The notes under the pieces were generated by a model that searched no databases, was not told the origin of the DNA, and saw only the letters and a program-made list of their open reading frames with translations. From Brachyhypopomus gauderio (taxonomy: Eukaryota > Chordata > Actinopteri > Gymnotiformes > Hypopomidae): a stretch of DNA of 64,000 bases. The position numbers were made by a program, and so were the translations under genes. This document shows, piece by piece, positions 62,194 to 64,000 of the stretch (positions within the stretch are counted from its first letter, which is position 1; every line of letters starts with the position of its first letter). The stretch spans positions 2,740,950-2,804,949 of the forward strand of contig NC_135225.1 of the NCBI RefSeq assembly GCF_052324685.1, read 5' to 3'.

Positions 62194-63589
62194 GCGATGG
62201 TCTTCGTCAGTCGCTGTTCTTGTGAGGGGAAAAAGATATTCACCCCGACACGTTAAATCTCAGTCATAACAGACCTGAGTTTTTAAAAGGGCACATACTG
62301 CTCCACTATGGGTGGATATACAGGAAGTGCAGATGCAAACTGCGCATGTCTGGACATGTCCGAACGATGACGAAAGACCACGTGTGTGTGTGTGTGTGTC
62401 TCCTCACTCACTCGCATTAGTAGTGACAATGAAGACTTTCCCCAGAAAAGTATTGAAATGCGTAAACATTTTCTAAACTGGTTTTCCTAAGGATGTCAGA
62501 TGCTATTGCTGGTGTTTTATCTATCAGAGTGGACGCACTGACCTATAAACCATCAAGACAAAAATAATTACTTTGGTGCTGACTAATCATCCTACAAATA
62601 AAACAGTGGCTAATATAATTCAACACTAATATACTTCAACACTAATGTACTTTAACACTTCAGGATCCTCCAGGATGACAGAGACTACATCCTTTAAAGC
62701 CCGCATACTCAAATAGCGGCCCGCGGGGCTATCTATCTATAAAACAGTTTACGTTCGCTACCCCCCACCCCCGTAACCGGCACCCTCAGTAATTGAAAAA
62801 AAATGTGGCCCTGCTTAAAGGATCCTCCACTAATCTCTCATAGACAAGATAAAAAACATTAAAGACATGTTCGTTAAGAGCAATATAACGGACCATTCAG
62901 ATTTCAACTGTGATACTGTAGCCTGCAATCGATTTAAATATGCAATATATACACTTAACACAACCACTAGAATAAGTGGGACAAGAGTTATTACCAAATT
63001 TATATTGGAGAAACCAAGACTTGCTGATCGGTTTGTTGAACACCTTCAGACCATCAGGATTAAGAATATGTAATTTCCATTGGCAATGCATTGTAACGCA
63101 AATGGACACTGTATTAATAACATATCTGTTTGCATAGCCATTAGTAGCTATAGCAGCAATGAAAATAGAAAATTCAAAGGAACTGATCTTCACTACTGGA
63201 ACTTTAGAACCCCATAGAACAAATGTGATGACCTAACCATCAGAGCTGATGAAGGACGTCTGTCAGAAATGTCCTGTTTCTCTGGAAATGTTGTATACTT
63301 CACCACAGGTCCCTCAGTCACCCCCACCCCACCCTCATACCTTATCCACATCAGCTCTTTCAATCTGTCTTATTTTATATTATAAAGTGACATTACATTT
63401 GCAGAAGTCCCTATAATAATTATTATTATTCTTATAATAATTTCAGATCTGACAAATGACAGTTGTTTATTGTAGTTACTGGTTCATGAGTAAAAAAAAA
63501 AAAACATGTTGATTCATGTCTGAATTCAATCTTTAGCAGCAATAAGGAAATTTCAGTCTTTTAAATCCTGGGATGTTGCTCACTCTCTC
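62194..63589. other. htra2 upstream and mrps26 downstream region
   Basis: Holds a short GT run at 62381-62399 and AT-rich DNA. The htra2 promoter should lie within a few hundred bases of 62200. Small frames at 62867-63193 show no motif. Confidence 0.5.
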
Positions 63590-64000
63590 TTATTGCAGCA
63601 CAGTCTGTTTAACTACTCGTCCCTCTTTGTCTATAGCAAAGTTGTAGTTTTTCGGGTTGTCCAGCGCCTCCTCAATTCGTTGATCCAAATTCTCCAGTGT
63701 AATAAAATTCTTTGCCTCTTCCTGAAAAAAGGAAAGGATGCCAATATATGCATATGTATATAACTTTGTTTTCATTGTCTGTTGTATAGTATACTGCATT
63801 TTTTTCAGCATAAAGCATTGTCATTTTTCAGCAATGTGTTAGAAATACCACTCCTTGATCTATGCCAGATAGTTGGGTTCTTCGTTTTTGTCACACGTGG
63901 TCAATGCTGGTGATGAACGCAGCGCCACACAGAGGCCGTTTCTCGTTGTATCTCATCATTCTGCACTTTAGTGTTGGCCTCACCTGTAGTTGCAAGATCT
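63590..64000 (-). CDS. mrps26: mitochondrial ribosomal protein S26, 3' end (partial)
   Basis: Component of the small mitochondrial ribosomal subunit. The last exon, 63721-63590, encodes [20 protein letters not shown] and [20 protein letters not shown], close to the conserved C-terminus of MRPS26 (EEAxxFITxENLxxRxEAALD, KNYNWAI-x-EGxVV). The acceptor is TTTTTTCAG. Part of the preceding exon is visible at 64000-63984 (…ILQLQ, donor GTGAGG), in phase 0 with the last exon. The rest lies beyond the right edge. It is upstream of htra2 on the same strand. Confidence 0.85.

Overview
The window is nuclear DNA from a teleost fish, probably an otophysan (the order is a guess). It shows vertebrate multi-exon genes with GT-AG introns, fish-type tRNA-derived SINEs and L2-like LINE pieces, long microsatellites and a young LTR retrotransposon. 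No prokaryotic features, CRISPR arrays, rRNA genes or stand-alone tRNA genes were seen.

Left part (1-12.7 kb): a repeat-rich flank holds a 15-bp minisatellite, a decayed hAT transposase tail, and a complete non-autonomous hAT-type element with an 8-bp target duplication and a nested palindrome. Two genes follow that converge tail to tail: single-exon gpr151 (+), an orphan GPCR, and an ocstamp-like DC-STAMP-domain gene (-).

Middle part (12.7-33 kb) is mostly transposons. One is an 8-kb retrovirus-like element with two apparently identical 629-bp LTRs, a tRNA-Trp-like primer site and a ruined interior (12757-20746). The other is a 6.1-kb Ty3/Gypsy element of the Gmr1 type, with integrase upstream of reverse transcriptase (21907-28053). 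Its LTRs differ by one base that I could see, and it sits inside an older L2-like LINE. SINEs and a 23-bp minisatellite follow.

Right part (34-64 kb) is gene-dense: mavs (+), the mitochondrial antiviral signalling adaptor; pank2 (+), pantothenate kinase; loxl3 (+), a lysyl oxidase with four SRCR domains; htra2 (-), a mitochondrial serine protease; and the 3' end of mrps26 (-), a mitochondrial ribosomal protein. The exons of mavs, pank2, loxl3 and htra2 were joined by hand at GT-AG sites, and every junction keeps frame: 635, 432, 808 and 455 codons. Three of the products are mitochondrial in known species (MAVS, HTRA2, MRPS26) and PANK2 is mitochondrial in mammals. These genes are neighbours by synteny and do not form one pathway.

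The points most worth following are a decayed duplicate of an SRCR4 exon inside loxl3, two frame-preserving lysine-rich exons in loxl3, three candidate LxIS motifs in mavs, a candidate IAP-binding tetrapeptide in htra2 at the position of the human one, the IN-before-RT order of the Gypsy element, and the mismatch between identical LTRs and a decayed interior in the retrovirus-like element.
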